A stretch of DNA of 64,000 bases from the NCBI GenBank assembly GCA_022652735.1, contig JALCRP010000003.1:62001-126000 (forward strand), given 5' to 3'. The notes below the pieces were generated by a model. It made no database searches and was not told the DNA's origin. It saw nothing but the letters and a program-made list of their open reading frames with translations. Position 1 is the first letter of the stretch; each line of letters starts with the position of its first letter. Both the position numbers and the translations under genes were made by a program. Positions 8,086 to 17,391 of the stretch are shown piece by piece. The DNA is from Faecalibacterium sp. Its GTDB lineage: Bacteria > Bacillota > Clostridia > Oscillospirales > Ruminococcaceae.

Positions 8086-10173
8086 ATGAAATACGCAAGC
8101 AATAATCTCCGCAATATTCTTGTCGCGGGCCATGCCGGCTGCGGCAAAACCACTTTGACGGAAGCGCTGCTGTTTTTTGCCGGGAAGCTGGAGCGCATGG
8201 GCCGTGTAGAGGACGGTACAACGGTTTCTGATTTTGACCCCGAGGAAGCCAAGCGTCATGCCAGCCTCTCCGCCTCTGTCGTGCCCGTAGAATACGACGG
8301 CATTAAGTACAACCTGATCGATGCGCCGGGCCTGTTTGATTTTGCGGCCGGCGAGATGGAATCCATCCCTGCGGCGGAAAGCGTTTTAATTTGCGTTTCC
8401 GGCCGCAGCGGGGTGAGCGTCGGCGCGGAAAAGGCTTTCCGGCTGGCGTGTAAAAATCATAAGGCCACGATGGTGTTCGTCACCAAAACAGATCTGGAAA
8501 ATGCCGATTTCTTTAAGATCTTGGAGGATATGAAGATCAAATTTGGCACGTCCGTCTGCCCGTGTGTCGTGCCCGCCCGGATGGACGACGGCACGGTTTG
8601 CTACATCAACCTGTTCAGCCAGAAGGCCTTCAAATATGAGGGCGGCAAGCAGATGCAGGTCGATCTGCCGGACATCGGCCATCGTTTCAAGGGCCTGATC
8701 GAGGCCATGAGCGAGGCAATCGCCGAGACGGACGACGCTTTGATGGAAAAGTTTTTCGGCGGCGAACCGTTTACCACGGATGAGATCGTCGAGGGCATGC
8801 GTAAAGGCGTCAAGGACGGCAAGATTACGCCTGTGCTTTGCGGCAGCGCCGTCAATTTGCAGGCGCTGGATATGCTGCTGTTCAATATGCGCAAGCTGCT
8901 GCCCAGCCCGGCGCACAGCGAAGAGGGCGTCCTCGCGCAAGACGCCGCCGGCAAAGCGGTATCGCTGCATTGCGACGAAGCCGAGCCAACAGCCGCCTAT
9001 GTGTTTAAGACGGTAGCCGACCCATTTGTGGGCAAGCTGAGCTATTTCCGTGTTGTCAGCGGCAAGCTGACGGCCGGGCTGAGCCTTGTTAACGCCCGCA
9101 CGGGCGAAGCCGAAAAACTCGGCAAGCCGCTGTTCATGTGCGGCAAAAAGCAGGCGGATGCCTCGGAAATCGGCGCCGGCGACATCGGCGCGGTGGCAAA
9201 GCTTGTTACGGCGAAAACCGGCGATACGCTTTGCGATGCGGCGCGCGTAGTTTCTCTGCCGAAGCCCCATTTCCCGCGGCCAAGCCTGTTTATGGCCGTT
9301 ACCGTCAGCAAAAAGGGCGATGAAGGCAAAATTGGCAGCGCGCTGGCCCGCCTGATGGAAGAGGACCCGACGCTTGCCTATACGACGAACGCTGAAACCA
9401 AACAGCAGATTATCGGCGGCCTTGGCGAGCAGCATTTGGATGTTATCACAGCCGAGCTGAAAAGCAAGTTCGGCGTAGAGGTTGGGCTGGCCGTGCCGCG
9501 CATTGCCTACCGCGAATCTATCCGCAAAGCCTGCCAAAAGCAGGGCCGCCATAAAAAGCAGACCGGCGGCCACGGCCAGTTCGGCGATGTGGTTATCAAT
9601 TTTGAGCCGACAGACGGCGACGCCGTGGTGTTTGAAGAAAAGGTGTTTGGCGGAAGCGTACCGAAAAACTACTTTCCGGCCGTCGAAAAGGGTGTGCGGC
9701 TTGCGGCTGAAAAGGGTGTGCTGGCCGGCTATCCCGTCGTCGGGCTGAAAGCAACGTTGCTGGACGGCAGCTATCACCCCGTCGACAGCTCCGAAATGGC
9801 CTTCATTCAGGCCGCAAAGCTCGCTTACCGTGCCGCTTTGCCGGAGGCTGACCCTGTTTTGCTCGAGCCCATTGATACACTGAAAGCCCATGTGCCCGCC
9901 GACAATACCGGCGATGTGATGGGCGATGTGACGAAGCGCCGCGGCCGGGTGCTTGGCATGGAGCCGGACGCAGACGGCCTGCAGACCGTTGTGGCGGAAG
10001 TTCCGCACAGCGAGATGCAAAACTTTACCACCGTCATCCGCCAGATGACGCAGGGGCGTGGCTGGTTTTCGCTGGAGCCGGCGCGCTATGAGATTGTGCC
10101 CGCCAACCTTGTGCCCGCAATCGTCGAGCAGGCGAAAAAGCTGGGCAATCTCCCGGATGACAGCGAAGACTGA
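8086..10173 (+). CDS. Elongation factor G-like GTPase (EF-G paralogue)
   Basis: A 695-residue translational GTPase with all EF-G domains. The P loop GHAGCGKT is at 15-22. G3 reads DAPG (79-82) and G4 reads TKTD (133-136) instead of the usual DTPG and NKxD. Domain IV includes the GGHGQFGDV stretch. Such paralogues are common in Clostridia and lack a settled role; ribosome recycling, rescue or protection are possibilities. It is not next to rpsL/rpsG/tuf, so it is not the main fusA. An extended -10 (TG-A-TATTAT, 8019-8027) lies upstream and GAAAGAGGGA is the ribosome site. A perfect terminator follows. Confidence 0.85.
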   Translation: MKYASNNLRNILVAGHAGCGKTTLTEALLFFAGKLERMGRVEDGTTVSDFDPEEAKRHASLSASVVPVEYDGIKYNLIDAPGLFDFAAGEMESIPAAESVLICVSGRSGVSVGAEKAFRLACKNHKATMVFVTKTDLENADFFKILEDMKIKFGTSVCPCVVPARMDDGTVCYINLFSQKAFKYEGGKQMQVDLPDIGHRFKGLIEAMSEAIAETDDALMEKFFGGEPFTTDEIVEGMRKGVKDGKITPVLCGSAVNLQALDMLLFNMRKLLPSPAHSEEGVLAQDAAGKAVSLHCDEAEPTAAYVFKTVADPFVGKLSYFRVVSGKLTAGLSLVNARTGEAEKLGKPLFMCGKKQADASEIGAGDIGAVAKLVTAKTGDTLCDAARVVSLPKPHFPRPSLFMAVTVSKKGDEGKIGSALARLMEEDPTLAYTTNAETKQQIIGGLGEQHLDVITAELKSKFGVEVGLAVPRIAYRESIRKACQKQGRHKKQTGGHGQFGDVVINFEPTDGDAVVFEEKVFGGSVPKNYFPAVEKGVRLAAEKGVLAGYPVVGLKATLLDGSYHPVDSSEMAFIQAAKLAYRAALPEADPVLLEPIDTLKAHVPADNTGDVMGDVTKRRGRVLGMEPDADGLQTVVAEVPHSEMQNFTTVIRQMTQGRGWFSLEPARYEIVPANLVPAIVEQAKKLGNLPDDSED

Positions 10174-10190
10174 TCGACAAGACATTTTCC

Positions 10191-10229
10191 GTTCCGCCGG
10201 CATTCCCTCTGCCGGCGGAACCTCTTTTT
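10191..10229 (+). terminator. Rho-independent terminator after the EF-G paralogue
   Basis: A perfect 12-bp stem (GTTCCGCCGGCA and complement), 7-nt loop and CTCTTTTT tail. Confidence 0.9.
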
Positions 10230-10244
10230 GTCTTGCGGAACTGG

Positions 10245-10273
10245 TTGACACCGCCCCGGCGGATGGATATAAT
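10245..10273 (+). promoter_or_regulatory. Consensus sigma-A promoter for greA-lysS
   Basis: TTGACA (10245-10250) and TATAAT (10268-10273) are separated by 17 bp: both hexamers are perfect. It lies 75 bp before the greA start. Confidence 0.9.
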
Positions 10274-10347
10274 AGATAAGTCTAATCATACACTTGTAGA
10301 AAAAGCGAGACCTGAAAAAATCTTTTCTGAAAAGGGGATTTTCGTAT

Positions 10348-10830
10348 ATGGCATCCAATGAAGTCGTTATGTCCGCTGCCGGCCTGAAGGCCGCGCAGGA
10401 TGAGCTGGAATATCTCAAGACGGTTCGCCGCAAGGAGCTGGCTGAAGAGATCAAGGAAGCGCGCAGCCACGGCGACCTCTCCGAGAACAGCGAGTATGAT
10501 GAGGCCAAGAACACACAGGGCCTTGTCGAAAACCGTATCAGCGAGCTGGAGCAGATGCTGAAAAACGTGAAGGTCATCGACGAATCCGAGCTGAACATGG
10601 ACAGCATCGCCGTCGGTATGCACGTTACCATTCAGGAGAAGGGCGCTTCGGCCGAGGAATATGATGTTGTCGGCCGCACAGAAGCCGACCCGCTGAACGG
10701 CAAAATCAGCGACGAAAGCCCGGTTGGCTCGGCGCTGCTGGGCAAGGGCGTGGGCGATGCCGCTGAGGTGTTGCTCCCGAACGGCCGCACCGTCACCTAT
10801 AAGATCGTCAAGATCGAGCGCAGCAAGTAA
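10348..10830 (+). CDS. greA: Transcription elongation factor GreA
   Basis: A 160-residue Gre factor that stimulates RNA cleavage by backtracked RNA polymerase. The coiled coil carries the tip signature ARSHGDLSENSEYDEAKN, with acidic tip residues D43 and E46. The C-terminal domain ends in the FKBP-like KIVKIE. Length is normal. It follows a consensus promoter, and a small hairpin separates it from lysS, so the two are probably co-transcribed with partial termination. Confidence 0.95.
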   Translation: MASNEVVMSAAGLKAAQDELEYLKTVRRKELAEEIKEARSHGDLSENSEYDEAKNTQGLVENRISELEQMLKNVKVIDESELNMDSIAVGMHVTIQEKGASAEEYDVVGRTEADPLNGKISDESPVGSALLGKGVGDAAEVLLPNGRTVTYKIVKIERSK

Positions 10831-10843
10831 AAGGATGCATTCG

Positions 10844-10868
10844 GCAGGCGCCCCGGCGCCTGCTTTTA
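10844..10868 (+). terminator. Short GC hairpin between greA and lysS
   Basis: GCAGGCGCC pairs with GGCGCCTGC (inner pairs open at the 2-nt loop), followed by TTTTA. It is probably a weak terminator that lowers lysS relative to greA. Confidence 0.5.
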
Positions 10869-10903
10869 TATTCACCGTTCAACAGGGAAGGATGTAGCAC
10901 CAA

Positions 10904-12424
10904 ATGGCAGAACAGCAGAAGAACGAAGCCCGCCCGCAAAATGCCGGCCCGAGCGAAAGCGAACAGGTTCAGGTTCGCCGCCAAAAACTGGCCGAACTTG
11001 CCGCCGCGGGCAACGACCCGTTTACGATCACGAAATATCCGCAGGATGCCTATTCCGAGCAGCTGAAACGCGATTTTGCCGCACTGGAGCCGGAAGCCGA
11101 AAGCGGAAAGACCGTCCACGTCGCGGGCCGCATGATGTCCAAGCGTGTGATGGGCAAGGCGAGCTTTGCCCATTTGCGCGATAATGAAGGCGATTTACAG
11201 CTGTTCGTGCGCCGCGATGTGCTGGGCGACGAGCCGTATGCCGCGTTCAAAAAGATGGACATCGGCGACATCATCGGCGTTGAGGGCGAAGTGTACCGCA
11301 CGAAGGCCGGCGAGTTGAGCGTCCGCGCTAACTCGATCACGCTGCTGGCGAAGGCCCTGCGCCCCCTGCCGGAAAAATTTCACGGCCTGACCGATCAGGA
11401 AACGCGCTATCGCCAGCGCTATGTCGATCTGATCGTCAACCCGGAAGTAAAGCAGACTTTTATCAAGCGCAGCCAGATTTTGCGCGAGATTCGCGCATAT
11501 CTCGACGACAAGGGCTTCTTGGAAGTGGATACGCCGATCCTGACGCCGTTTGAGATCGGCGCTTCGGCGCGGCCGTTCTTTACGCACCACAATACCCTCA
11601 ATATGGATATGGTGCTGCGCATCGAAACCGAATTGTATTTGAAACGCCTGATCGTCGGTGGCATGGATCGTGTGTACGAGGTGGGCCGTATCTTCCGCAA
11701 TGAAGGCATGGACCCGAAGCATAACCCTGAGTTCACCACAATCGAACTGTATCAGGCGTTTACCGATTTCCACGGCATGATGGATTTGGTCGAGGAGCTG
11801 TACAAGCGCCTTGCCGAGCGCGTCTGCGGCAGTTTGGTCATCCCGTATCAGGGCAAGCAGATCGACATGGGCCACTGGGAGCGCCTGACGATGATCGAGG
11901 CTGTGAAAAAGTATTCCGGCGTCGATTTTGCCGATTGGAAAACGGACGAAGATGCTGTTGCCGCCGCGAAGGAGCATCACGTCGAGCTGCCCGAGGTGCC
12001 CACGAAGGGCGCGATCCTGGCCGAATTCTTCGATGCCTTTGTGGAAGATAAGCTGATCCAGCCGACCTTCATCTATGATTATCCCGTCGAGATCAGCCCG
12101 CTTGCCAAGCGCAAGCCGAGCGACCCGGCCTTTACCGAGCGTTTTGAGTATTTTATCGACGCCACCGAGTACGGCAACGCTTTCAGCGAGCTGAACGATC
12201 CGATCGATCAGAAGGCCCGTTTTGAGCGTCAGGTTGCCGAGCGCAAGGCGCTTGACCCGACCAGCAAAGCCCAGGTGGATTACGATTACGTGAACGCGCT
12301 TGAGTACGGCCTCGCGCCGACGGGCGGCCTCGGCTTCGGCATCGACCGCCTCGTGATGCTGCTGACGGATTCGGCCTCCATCCGCGATGTGCTGCTTTTC
12401 CCCACAATGAAGCCGATTGACTGA
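10904..12424 (+). CDS. lysS: Lysyl-tRNA synthetase, class II
   Basis: A 506-residue class IIb lysyl-tRNA synthetase. An N-terminal OB-fold anticodon-binding domain (about residues 75-165) precedes the catalytic domain with motif 2 (FRNEGMDPKHNPEFT) and motif 3 (GLGFGIDRLVML, about 475-486). The first 25 residues are a charged, Gln-rich extension seen in many homologues. GGGAAGG lies upstream of the ATG. Confidence 0.96.
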   Translation: MAEQQKNEARPQNAGPSESEQVQVRRQKLAELAAAGNDPFTITKYPQDAYSEQLKRDFAALEPEAESGKTVHVAGRMMSKRVMGKASFAHLRDNEGDLQLFVRRDVLGDEPYAAFKKMDIGDIIGVEGEVYRTKAGELSVRANSITLLAKALRPLPEKFHGLTDQETRYRQRYVDLIVNPEVKQTFIKRSQILREIRAYLDDKGFLEVDTPILTPFEIGASARPFFTHHNTLNMDMVLRIETELYLKRLIVGGMDRVYEVGRIFRNEGMDPKHNPEFTTIELYQAFTDFHGMMDLVEELYKRLAERVCGSLVIPYQGKQIDMGHWERLTMIEAVKKYSGVDFADWKTDEDAVAAAKEHHVELPEVPTKGAILAEFFDAFVEDKLIQPTFIYDYPVEISPLAKRKPSDPAFTERFEYFIDATEYGNAFSELNDPIDQKARFERQVAERKALDPTSKAQVDYDYVNALEYGLAPTGGLGFGIDRLVMLLTDSASIRDVLLFPTMKPID

Positions 12425-12516
12425 AAGCAAACGAAGTTAAATAACTTTTGGAAACGAATTGACTGATTTCACACCCGTTTGACACCAAACACCGCAAGAA
12501 AAAGCCTTACAAAAAG

Positions 12517-12560
12517 CAAGAGCCAGAGGATTGTTAGATAGCAATCCTCTGGCTCTTGTT
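12517..12560 (+). terminator. Long perfect hairpin after lysS
   Basis: A 17-bp perfect stem (CAAGAGCCAGAGGATTG and complement) has an 8-nt loop. The tail is only TTGGTTTGG. It is a probable terminator for lysS and may act on both strands. Confidence 0.65.
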
Positions 12561-12683
12561 GGTTTGGGCCGTTACAAAGCCTTTTGTCGATGCATTTTTA
12601 ATGGCGATAAGGGCATTTATTGCCAAAGATAGTGGCTGACTAGCATCCTATATGACCCCCATAAGGTAAAGTTCTCTCGTTGT

Positions 12684-12727
12684 GCGCCCACACAGCGGAG
12701 AAAATGCCCTTGTGGGGGCCTTTTTTT
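12684..12727 (+). terminator. Rho-independent terminator of an unknown plus-strand transcript
   Basis: GCGCCCACA pairs with TGTGGGGGC (one mismatch) across a 17-nt loop and is followed by seven T residues. No gene on the plus strand lies directly in front of it, so it may end lysS read-through or a small RNA. Confidence 0.5.
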
Positions 12728-12907
12728 CATGCTGCAAAGTAAGCGCCTCGGTGCCGTTTGCCACCGCCATTTGCCAAGCTGCTGCAGGGCCACTTGTTTG
12801 TTGCACAGATTCTCTATGTAGACTTGCACAGCGTACGTTTTGAATTCTAAAGAATACATGGCCTATTCCACAATCTCTTGGCTCAGGGTTTTATCCGTAC
12901 CTCAAGC

Positions 12908-13954
12908 TTAATCCTCTGCACGATATTTTTTGGGCGTTACGCCATAGCGCTTTTCAAAAATTTTATAGAAGTACCCCTGATTGCTGTAACCAACCGCTTC
13001 GGCTATGTCGCTGATGTTCAGATTGCTGGATTTAAGCAGATTGGCGGCTTTGGCAAGGCGAATCTCCTGTAAATAGGCGGAATAAGTTTTTCCTGTTTTT
13101 TCCTTTATAAGCCGATTGAAGTAGTCCAAGTTATAATTGAAATGGCCGACTAACTGTTCGATACTCGCGTCCTGATAATGAGAAAACAAGTAGTTCTGTA
13201 CATCCTGAAAGACGATCTGGCGCAGCTGGCGTTTTTCTATCGCAGAAATCGAAAAAGTATAATCTTCCGTCAAAAGGCCTAGCATGCGCGCCACGTAGCC
13301 CTTAATCAGGTAGCTAAACCCTACCTGACGCCCGATCATCTCCTGTACGATGCCGGAAAGCAGCATCTGTACCTTTTCGTCAGAGCCGCGCGGGTGAAAA
13401 ACCAGATAATCGTATTTCTTTTTGTGCTCAAAGATCGTCGAACTTAAAAACTGCTTTGCCTGAGTATCATGCTCGGAAGAAAGCATGGTCTCGGTGAAAA
13501 AGTTATTCGAGATTCCGATAAAGATGACCTTGCTGTCCTCGACCAATAACTGCTCCCGGTACATACTGCGCGAATCAATGATATAAAGATCACCGGCATG
13601 AAATTCCACTTCTTTTCCTTCGATCTGCTGGCGAATGCGCCCCTCCAGCACATATGTGATCTCGATATAGTTGTGCTTGTGCAGTGAGTTTACCTGTAAA
13701 TGCGTGTAGGGGGCCTGCGCCCGCTTGCATATATTCCCTTTCGAATAATCCACTCGCCACGACAAAATTCCGCGGCGGTCGGTTTTCCATGTCGTCAGGA
13801 TAATCTGATCCCGAATGTCCCACGAAGCGTCCGCGTTATCCAGCTGTTGGGCGGTATTATCTTCAAAAAGATAGGCATATCCGGCATCCACGCTGCTTTT
13901 CCGGCAGTTCGGATCATCCCGCAAAATGTCTTCCAGCAACTGCGATAAGGACAT
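12908..13954 (-). CDS. AraC-family transcriptional regulator
   Basis: A 348-residue AraC regulator. A cupin-like effector domain (HKHNYIEITYVLEGRI, FHAGDLYIID) is followed by two C-terminal helix-turn-helix units (NISDIAEAVGYSNQGYFYKIFEKRYGVTPKKYR). ATG 13954 is chosen because GGAGG lies 9 bases upstream; the frame is open to 14056 without a ribosome site. It is divergent from the sugar-binding lipoprotein and probably regulates that operon, as AraC sensors beside sugar ABC systems usually do. The effector is presumably a galactoside, by inference. Confidence 0.8.
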   Translation of the reverse strand: MSLSQLLEDILRDDPNCRKSSVDAGYAYLFEDNTAQQLDNADASWDIRDQIILTTWKTDRRGILSWRVDYSKGNICKRAQAPYTHLQVNSLHKHNYIEITYVLEGRIRQQIEGKEVEFHAGDLYIIDSRSMYREQLLVEDSKVIFIGISNNFFTETMLSSEHDTQAKQFLSSTIFEHKKKYDYLVFHPRGSDEKVQMLLSGIVQEMIGRQVGFSYLIKGYVARMLGLLTEDYTFSISAIEKRQLRQIVFQDVQNYLFSHYQDASIEQLVGHFNYNLDYFNRLIKEKTGKTYSAYLQEIRLAKAANLLKSSNLNISDIAEAVGYSNQGYFYKIFEKRYGVTPKKYRAED

Positions 13955-14390
13955 GCCACATAACCTCCAATGCAGATTCGGTTGAAAATTTCCTTTTTGC
14001 CAGTTTACAGGATACTGCGCGGTATTGCAAGCGCGGGTATAATGCAAAAATACCATAAAATAGGAGATTCCTGTAAATCTTCTGTTACTAAATCCAAAAG
14101 AAAAAGCAATTCAAGTCGGAATAGGTAAGTTTCTTGCCGGGAACAAGGCGGAGTAGAGAATTGCCTTGTCTACTGTTCTTCAGTACAATAGGCTCACAAG
14201 CTACAAAAAAACAATTATTTGTAGTAAACAATTCGTTAAAAACGTCACATATTTCTGATTTTCCGGGAAAGCCCTGCAAAAAGCTATAGCGCCTGTCGTT
14301 ATTTGACAGTATTTCGTATCCGACCGCGGAAAGAAACACACGTTTGCCCGCGGAAAACATAAATTGACCATTTTGAAGGAGGAAAACCAA
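13955..14390. promoter_or_regulatory. Divergent control region between araC-like gene and sugar-binding lipoprotein
   Basis: This 436-bp A+T-richer stretch has no credible gene. It contains a TATAAT (14038-14043) without a good -35, an inverted pair TTTACAGG (14004-14011) and CCTGTAAA (14070-14077) flanking it, and a TTGACA (14303-14308) without a good -10. The arrangement fits an activator-dependent promoter under the adjacent AraC protein. Confidence 0.4.
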
Positions 14391-15524
14391 ATGAAAACTC
14401 GCATTACACGCCGTGACTTCATGAAGGTTTTGGGCGCTTCTGCCGCTGCCCTGAGCCTGTCCGCCTGCGGCGGTGCCGCATCGTCTGCCGCGGCCGGTAC
14501 CGCTTCTTCCGCTGCATCCGGCAGCACGGCCGCTGCCGGTGATCTGCCGGTTCTGGGCGCGGCCATCTACTCGGCCAGCGACAACTTCAACACCTATCTC
14601 GCTACCGCCATTGAAAAAAATGCAGCCGGCGCATTCCAGTGCACCGTCGAGGAAGCGCAGAACGATCAGGGCAAGATGAACAACGAAGTGGACGCTATGA
14701 TCGCCAAAGGGGCAAAGGCCATTGCCCTTTCGCTGGTAGACGTTTCTGCCGCACAGACGATCATCCAGAAGGCCAAAGATGCCGGCAATCTGCCTGTCAT
14801 CTTCTTTAATAAGGAAGTTACCGATACTTCCGTGCTGGCCGGCTACGATAACGTGTATCAGGTTCTGTCCACGGCCGGCGGCTATGGCGCCGACATCGAA
14901 GCACAGGAAATTGCCGACGCCTTTAAGGGCGAAGATGGCACCGGTGTGAAGGTGGACAAGAACGGCGACGGCACCTTGCAGTTTGTTATGCTCATGGGCT
15001 CTGCCGATCACACGGCAACCATCCCCCGTGCACAGGCCATCTACGACGGCCTCGACGCCGCCGGCATCCCGTATAAGGAGCTTGCCTGCGATTATGGCGA
15101 TTGGGACACCGCAACGGCCAAGGAAAAGATGGATGCTTGGGTTTCTAAGTACGGCGACGAGATCGAGTTCGTCGTCTGCGCAAACGACGCAATGGCAATC
15201 GGCGCGCTGCAGTCCATCGAGGCGGCCGGCTTCAACGATAAGGGCTATGATTCTGAAAAGTACATCCCGGTTGTCGGCATCGACGCGCTGCCCGATACGC
15301 TGAACTACATTGATTCCGGCGAAATCTACTGCTCTGTGCTGCAGGATTCTTCTACGCAGGGTGAGCTGGTCGTTAAGGTTGCCAGCAACCTTGTCAACGG
15401 CAAGGACCCGCTGGATGGCCTCGACGGCTACGAGGTCGAAGCTGACACTAAGGCGATCCGTGTACCTTATAAGGCAATCAATCAGGGCAATACCGCCGAG
15501 GCAGCCGCGGGCTACGCTTCCTGA
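14391..15524 (+). CDS. Sugar ABC transporter substrate-binding lipoprotein (MglB-like)
   Basis: A 377-residue periplasmic-binding protein of the galactose/ribose class. The signal has twin arginines (R7-R8, RRDFMK) and a lipobox LSAC with the lipidated C26. The mature protein carries a Peripla_BP_4-like core ([31 protein letters not shown]) and the calcium-site-like DKNGDG loop. GAAGGAGG lies before ATG 14391. It is followed by a hairpin and then by the truncated ATPase/GH42 chimera, so its own ATPase and permease are missing from this locus. The presumed ligand is a galactose-type sugar, from family and context. Confidence 0.85.
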   Translation: MKTRITRRDFMKVLGASAAALSLSACGGAASSAAAGTASSAASGSTAAAGDLPVLGAAIYSASDNFNTYLATAIEKNAAGAFQCTVEEAQNDQGKMNNEVDAMIAKGAKAIALSLVDVSAAQTIIQKAKDAGNLPVIFFNKEVTDTSVLAGYDNVYQVLSTAGGYGADIEAQEIADAFKGEDGTGVKVDKNGDGTLQFVMLMGSADHTATIPRAQAIYDGLDAAGIPYKELACDYGDWDTATAKEKMDAWVSKYGDEIEFVVCANDAMAIGALQSIEAAGFNDKGYDSEKYIPVVGIDALPDTLNYIDSGEIYCSVLQDSSTQGELVVKVASNLVNGKDPLDGLDGYEVEADTKAIRVPYKAINQGNTAEAAAGYAS

Positions 15525-15547
15525 TTAGAGTTTCCGGCATTTGCTGT

Positions 15548-15581
15548 GCGGGGAGAGAAGCTGCTTCTCTTCCCGCTTTTT
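15548..15581 (+). terminator. Intergenic hairpin after the binding protein
   Basis: A 13-bp stem (GCGGGGAGAGAAG with one G-U) has a CTG loop and a TTTTT tail. Such hairpins between binding-protein and ATPase genes let the binding protein be made in excess. Confidence 0.75.
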
Positions 15582-15604
15582 CAAAAATCAAGAAGGATGA
15601 GAAA

Positions 15605-17146
15605 ATGGCTAACGAATATCTATTGGAAATGAACCACATTTCAAAGTCGTTTGGCCGCGTTCAGGCGTTATCGGACGGCAACCTTCGGGTACGCCGCGGT
15701 ACGGTGCATGCCCTAATGGGCGAAAACGGCGCGGGCAAATCCACTTTGATGAAATGTCTGTTCGGCATTTACCACAAGGATGCCGGGGAGATTCTTCTGG
15801 ATGGCGCCAGCGTGGCGTTTTCTGATTCATCCGATGCGCTGGCGCATAACGTGGCGATGGTGCATCAGGAGCTGAATCAGGTGTTGTTCCAGAATGTCAT
15901 GGAGAACGTGTGGCTCGGGCGATACCCCTTAAAGCATGGCCTGATTGACGAAGCCGCCATGTATCGCCAGACGAAAGAAATCTTCGACCGTTTGGATATT
16001 GAGGTAGACCCGCGCGCTAAAGTAGGCACATTGCAGGTTGCACAAAAGCCCTATTGGGTGATGGAGCAGCAGGCCGGCGCCTGTGGCTGGAGCAAGATGG
16101 GCCCGACGCCAACGCCCGGCAAACTGCGCCTTTGGACGTATGACGCCGTGGCAAACGGTGCGGACACCGTGGTGTATTTCCGCTGGCGCACGGCGCTGTT
16201 CGGGCTGGAGCAATACTGGCACGGCATCCTCGACCATGATGGCAAGCCCGGCCGCCGCTATCAGGAGATTGCGCAGATCGGCGCCGAGATGGAGCATTTG
16301 AGCCAAACCTATAAGGCCCTGATGCCGCATAGCAAGGTTGCTATCCTGAAATCTTTCGACAGCGAGTGGAGCCATTCCATTCATCGCCATGTAGAGGGTT
16401 TTCAGTACGACCGTTACCAGCTGGATTTCTACCGTGCCTTTTATAAGCTGGGCATCTCTGTCGATTTTGTTTCTCCCGACGAGCAGCTTTCGGGCTATGA
16501 TCTCGTGCTGGCTCCGGCATTTTTGCTGGTTTCCAACAAGCAAAAGGATAACCTTGCCAACTACGCCCGCAACGGCGGTACCTTGCTGCTTACGCTGCGC
16601 AGCGGCATCAAGGATGAATACAATGCGATGCTGCCGCAGGCTGCGCCCGGCGTATTTTCGGAAATGGCGGGTGTCGTGACCGAAGATTATGACCCGCAGA
16701 TGGAAAAGCAGACGGACGTTTCCGGCGTGTTTGGCAAAAGCACGGCTACGCTTTGGTGCGATATTTTGAAGCCCACCTCTGCCAAGCCGCTGGGCGTATA
16801 TCTCGGCGATTTTTATGCGGGCAAGCCTTGCATGACTGTCAACGATTACGGCGAAGGGCACGTGTATTATCTCGGCTGTGACCTCGGCGAAACCGCGATG
16901 GAAAAACTGGCACGCTATCTGGCCGGGCAGGTGGGCCTGCCGCTGCCGCTGTACAGTATCCCCGGCGTAGAGATCGTCCACGCCGACGATGGCGCGATTT
17001 CGGCTATGTTTGTGTTGAACCATAACAGCTATCCGGTGCTGTTGCCGCTGGGGAAAAACTATCAGGAGATGATTGATGACAGCCCGGCTTCGCGTACGCT
17101 AAAACTCGAAGCCTATGGGGTTGCTATCCTAAAGCCTGCCCCCTAA
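15605..17146 (+). CDS. Chimeric ORF: N-terminal sugar-ABC ATPase (MglA/RbsA) joined to C-terminal GH42 beta-galactosidase
   Basis: A 513-residue ORF made of two unrelated parts. Residues 1-147 are the front of a sugar-type ABC ATPase with Walker [10 protein letters not shown] (39-47) and a Q-loop (MVHQELN). They stop at the start of the ABC signature (GTLQVAQ). From about residue 148 (base 16046) the sequence becomes a GH42 beta-galactosidase, starting at the strand with the nucleophile (WVMEQQ, E154 by family alignment) and running through the trimerisation and C-terminal domains. Missing are Walker B, the second ATPase half, a permease and the first half of GH42 with its acid/base Glu, so neither activity is expected. 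The join keeps the frame. It may be a real deletion of at least 3 kb or an assembly collapse. Confidence 0.85.
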   Translation: MANEYLLEMNHISKSFGRVQALSDGNLRVRRGTVHALMGENGAGKSTLMKCLFGIYHKDAGEILLDGASVAFSDSSDALAHNVAMVHQELNQVLFQNVMENVWLGRYPLKHGLIDEAAMYRQTKEIFDRLDIEVDPRAKVGTLQVAQKPYWVMEQQAGACGWSKMGPTPTPGKLRLWTYDAVANGADTVVYFRWRTALFGLEQYWHGILDHDGKPGRRYQEIAQIGAEMEHLSQTYKALMPHSKVAILKSFDSEWSHSIHRHVEGFQYDRYQLDFYRAFYKLGISVDFVSPDEQLSGYDLVLAPAFLLVSNKQKDNLANYARNGGTLLLTLRSGIKDEYNAMLPQAAPGVFSEMAGVVTEDYDPQMEKQTDVSGVFGKSTATLWCDILKPTSAKPLGVYLGDFYAGKPCMTVNDYGEGHVYYLGCDLGETAMEKLARYLAGQVGLPLPLYSIPGVEIVHADDGAISAMFVLNHNSYPVLLPLGKNYQEMIDDSPASRTLKLEAYGVAILKPAP

Positions 17147-17165
17147 AAGGCGGCAGAAAAAACAT

Positions 17166-17232
17166 GCAAAATACTCCCTCTGCGGGAAACAGGGAAGAAC
17201 TCCACTGTTTCTTACAGGGGGAGTGTTTTTGC
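17166..17232 (+). terminator. Rho-independent terminator after the chimeric ORF
   Basis: The outer stem GCAAAATACTCCCTCTG pairs with CAGGGGGAGTGTTTTTGC, with an inner GAAACAG/CTGTTTC stem. The T run is part of the right arm. Confidence 0.65.
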
Positions 17233-17391
17233 GAGAAAAGGAAACGGATAACCGCGAAAATCAACATCCTGACAGACAGTGCGGGCAATATTTCCGGTTT
17301 GGATTTCTCGGAAGCGCCGTGCGCTGGGGCAGGGTAAAGCATAGCCGTGTGCAAAAGTAAAAAAGCTGTAAATGCATATGCCGCTGCGCGG

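Larger units (their letters stand above)
12425..12907. other. 483-bp intergenic region with two terminators and a doubtful ORF remnant
   Basis: The region holds the lysS terminator (12517-12560) and a second plus-strand hairpin with TTTTTTT (12684-12727). On the minus strand, 12617-12859 encodes 80 residues beginning MYSLEFKTYAVQVYIEN. This resembles the start of IS3-type OrfA helix-turn-helix proteins and then loses all similarity. There is GGAATAGG before its ATG. I see no matching terminal repeats, so a decayed transposase is only a possibility. Confidence 0.35.

Noticed and set aside
14303-14331. TTGACA at 14303 as the promoter of the sugar-binding lipoprotein
   Set aside because: No acceptable -10 lies 16-18 bp downstream.
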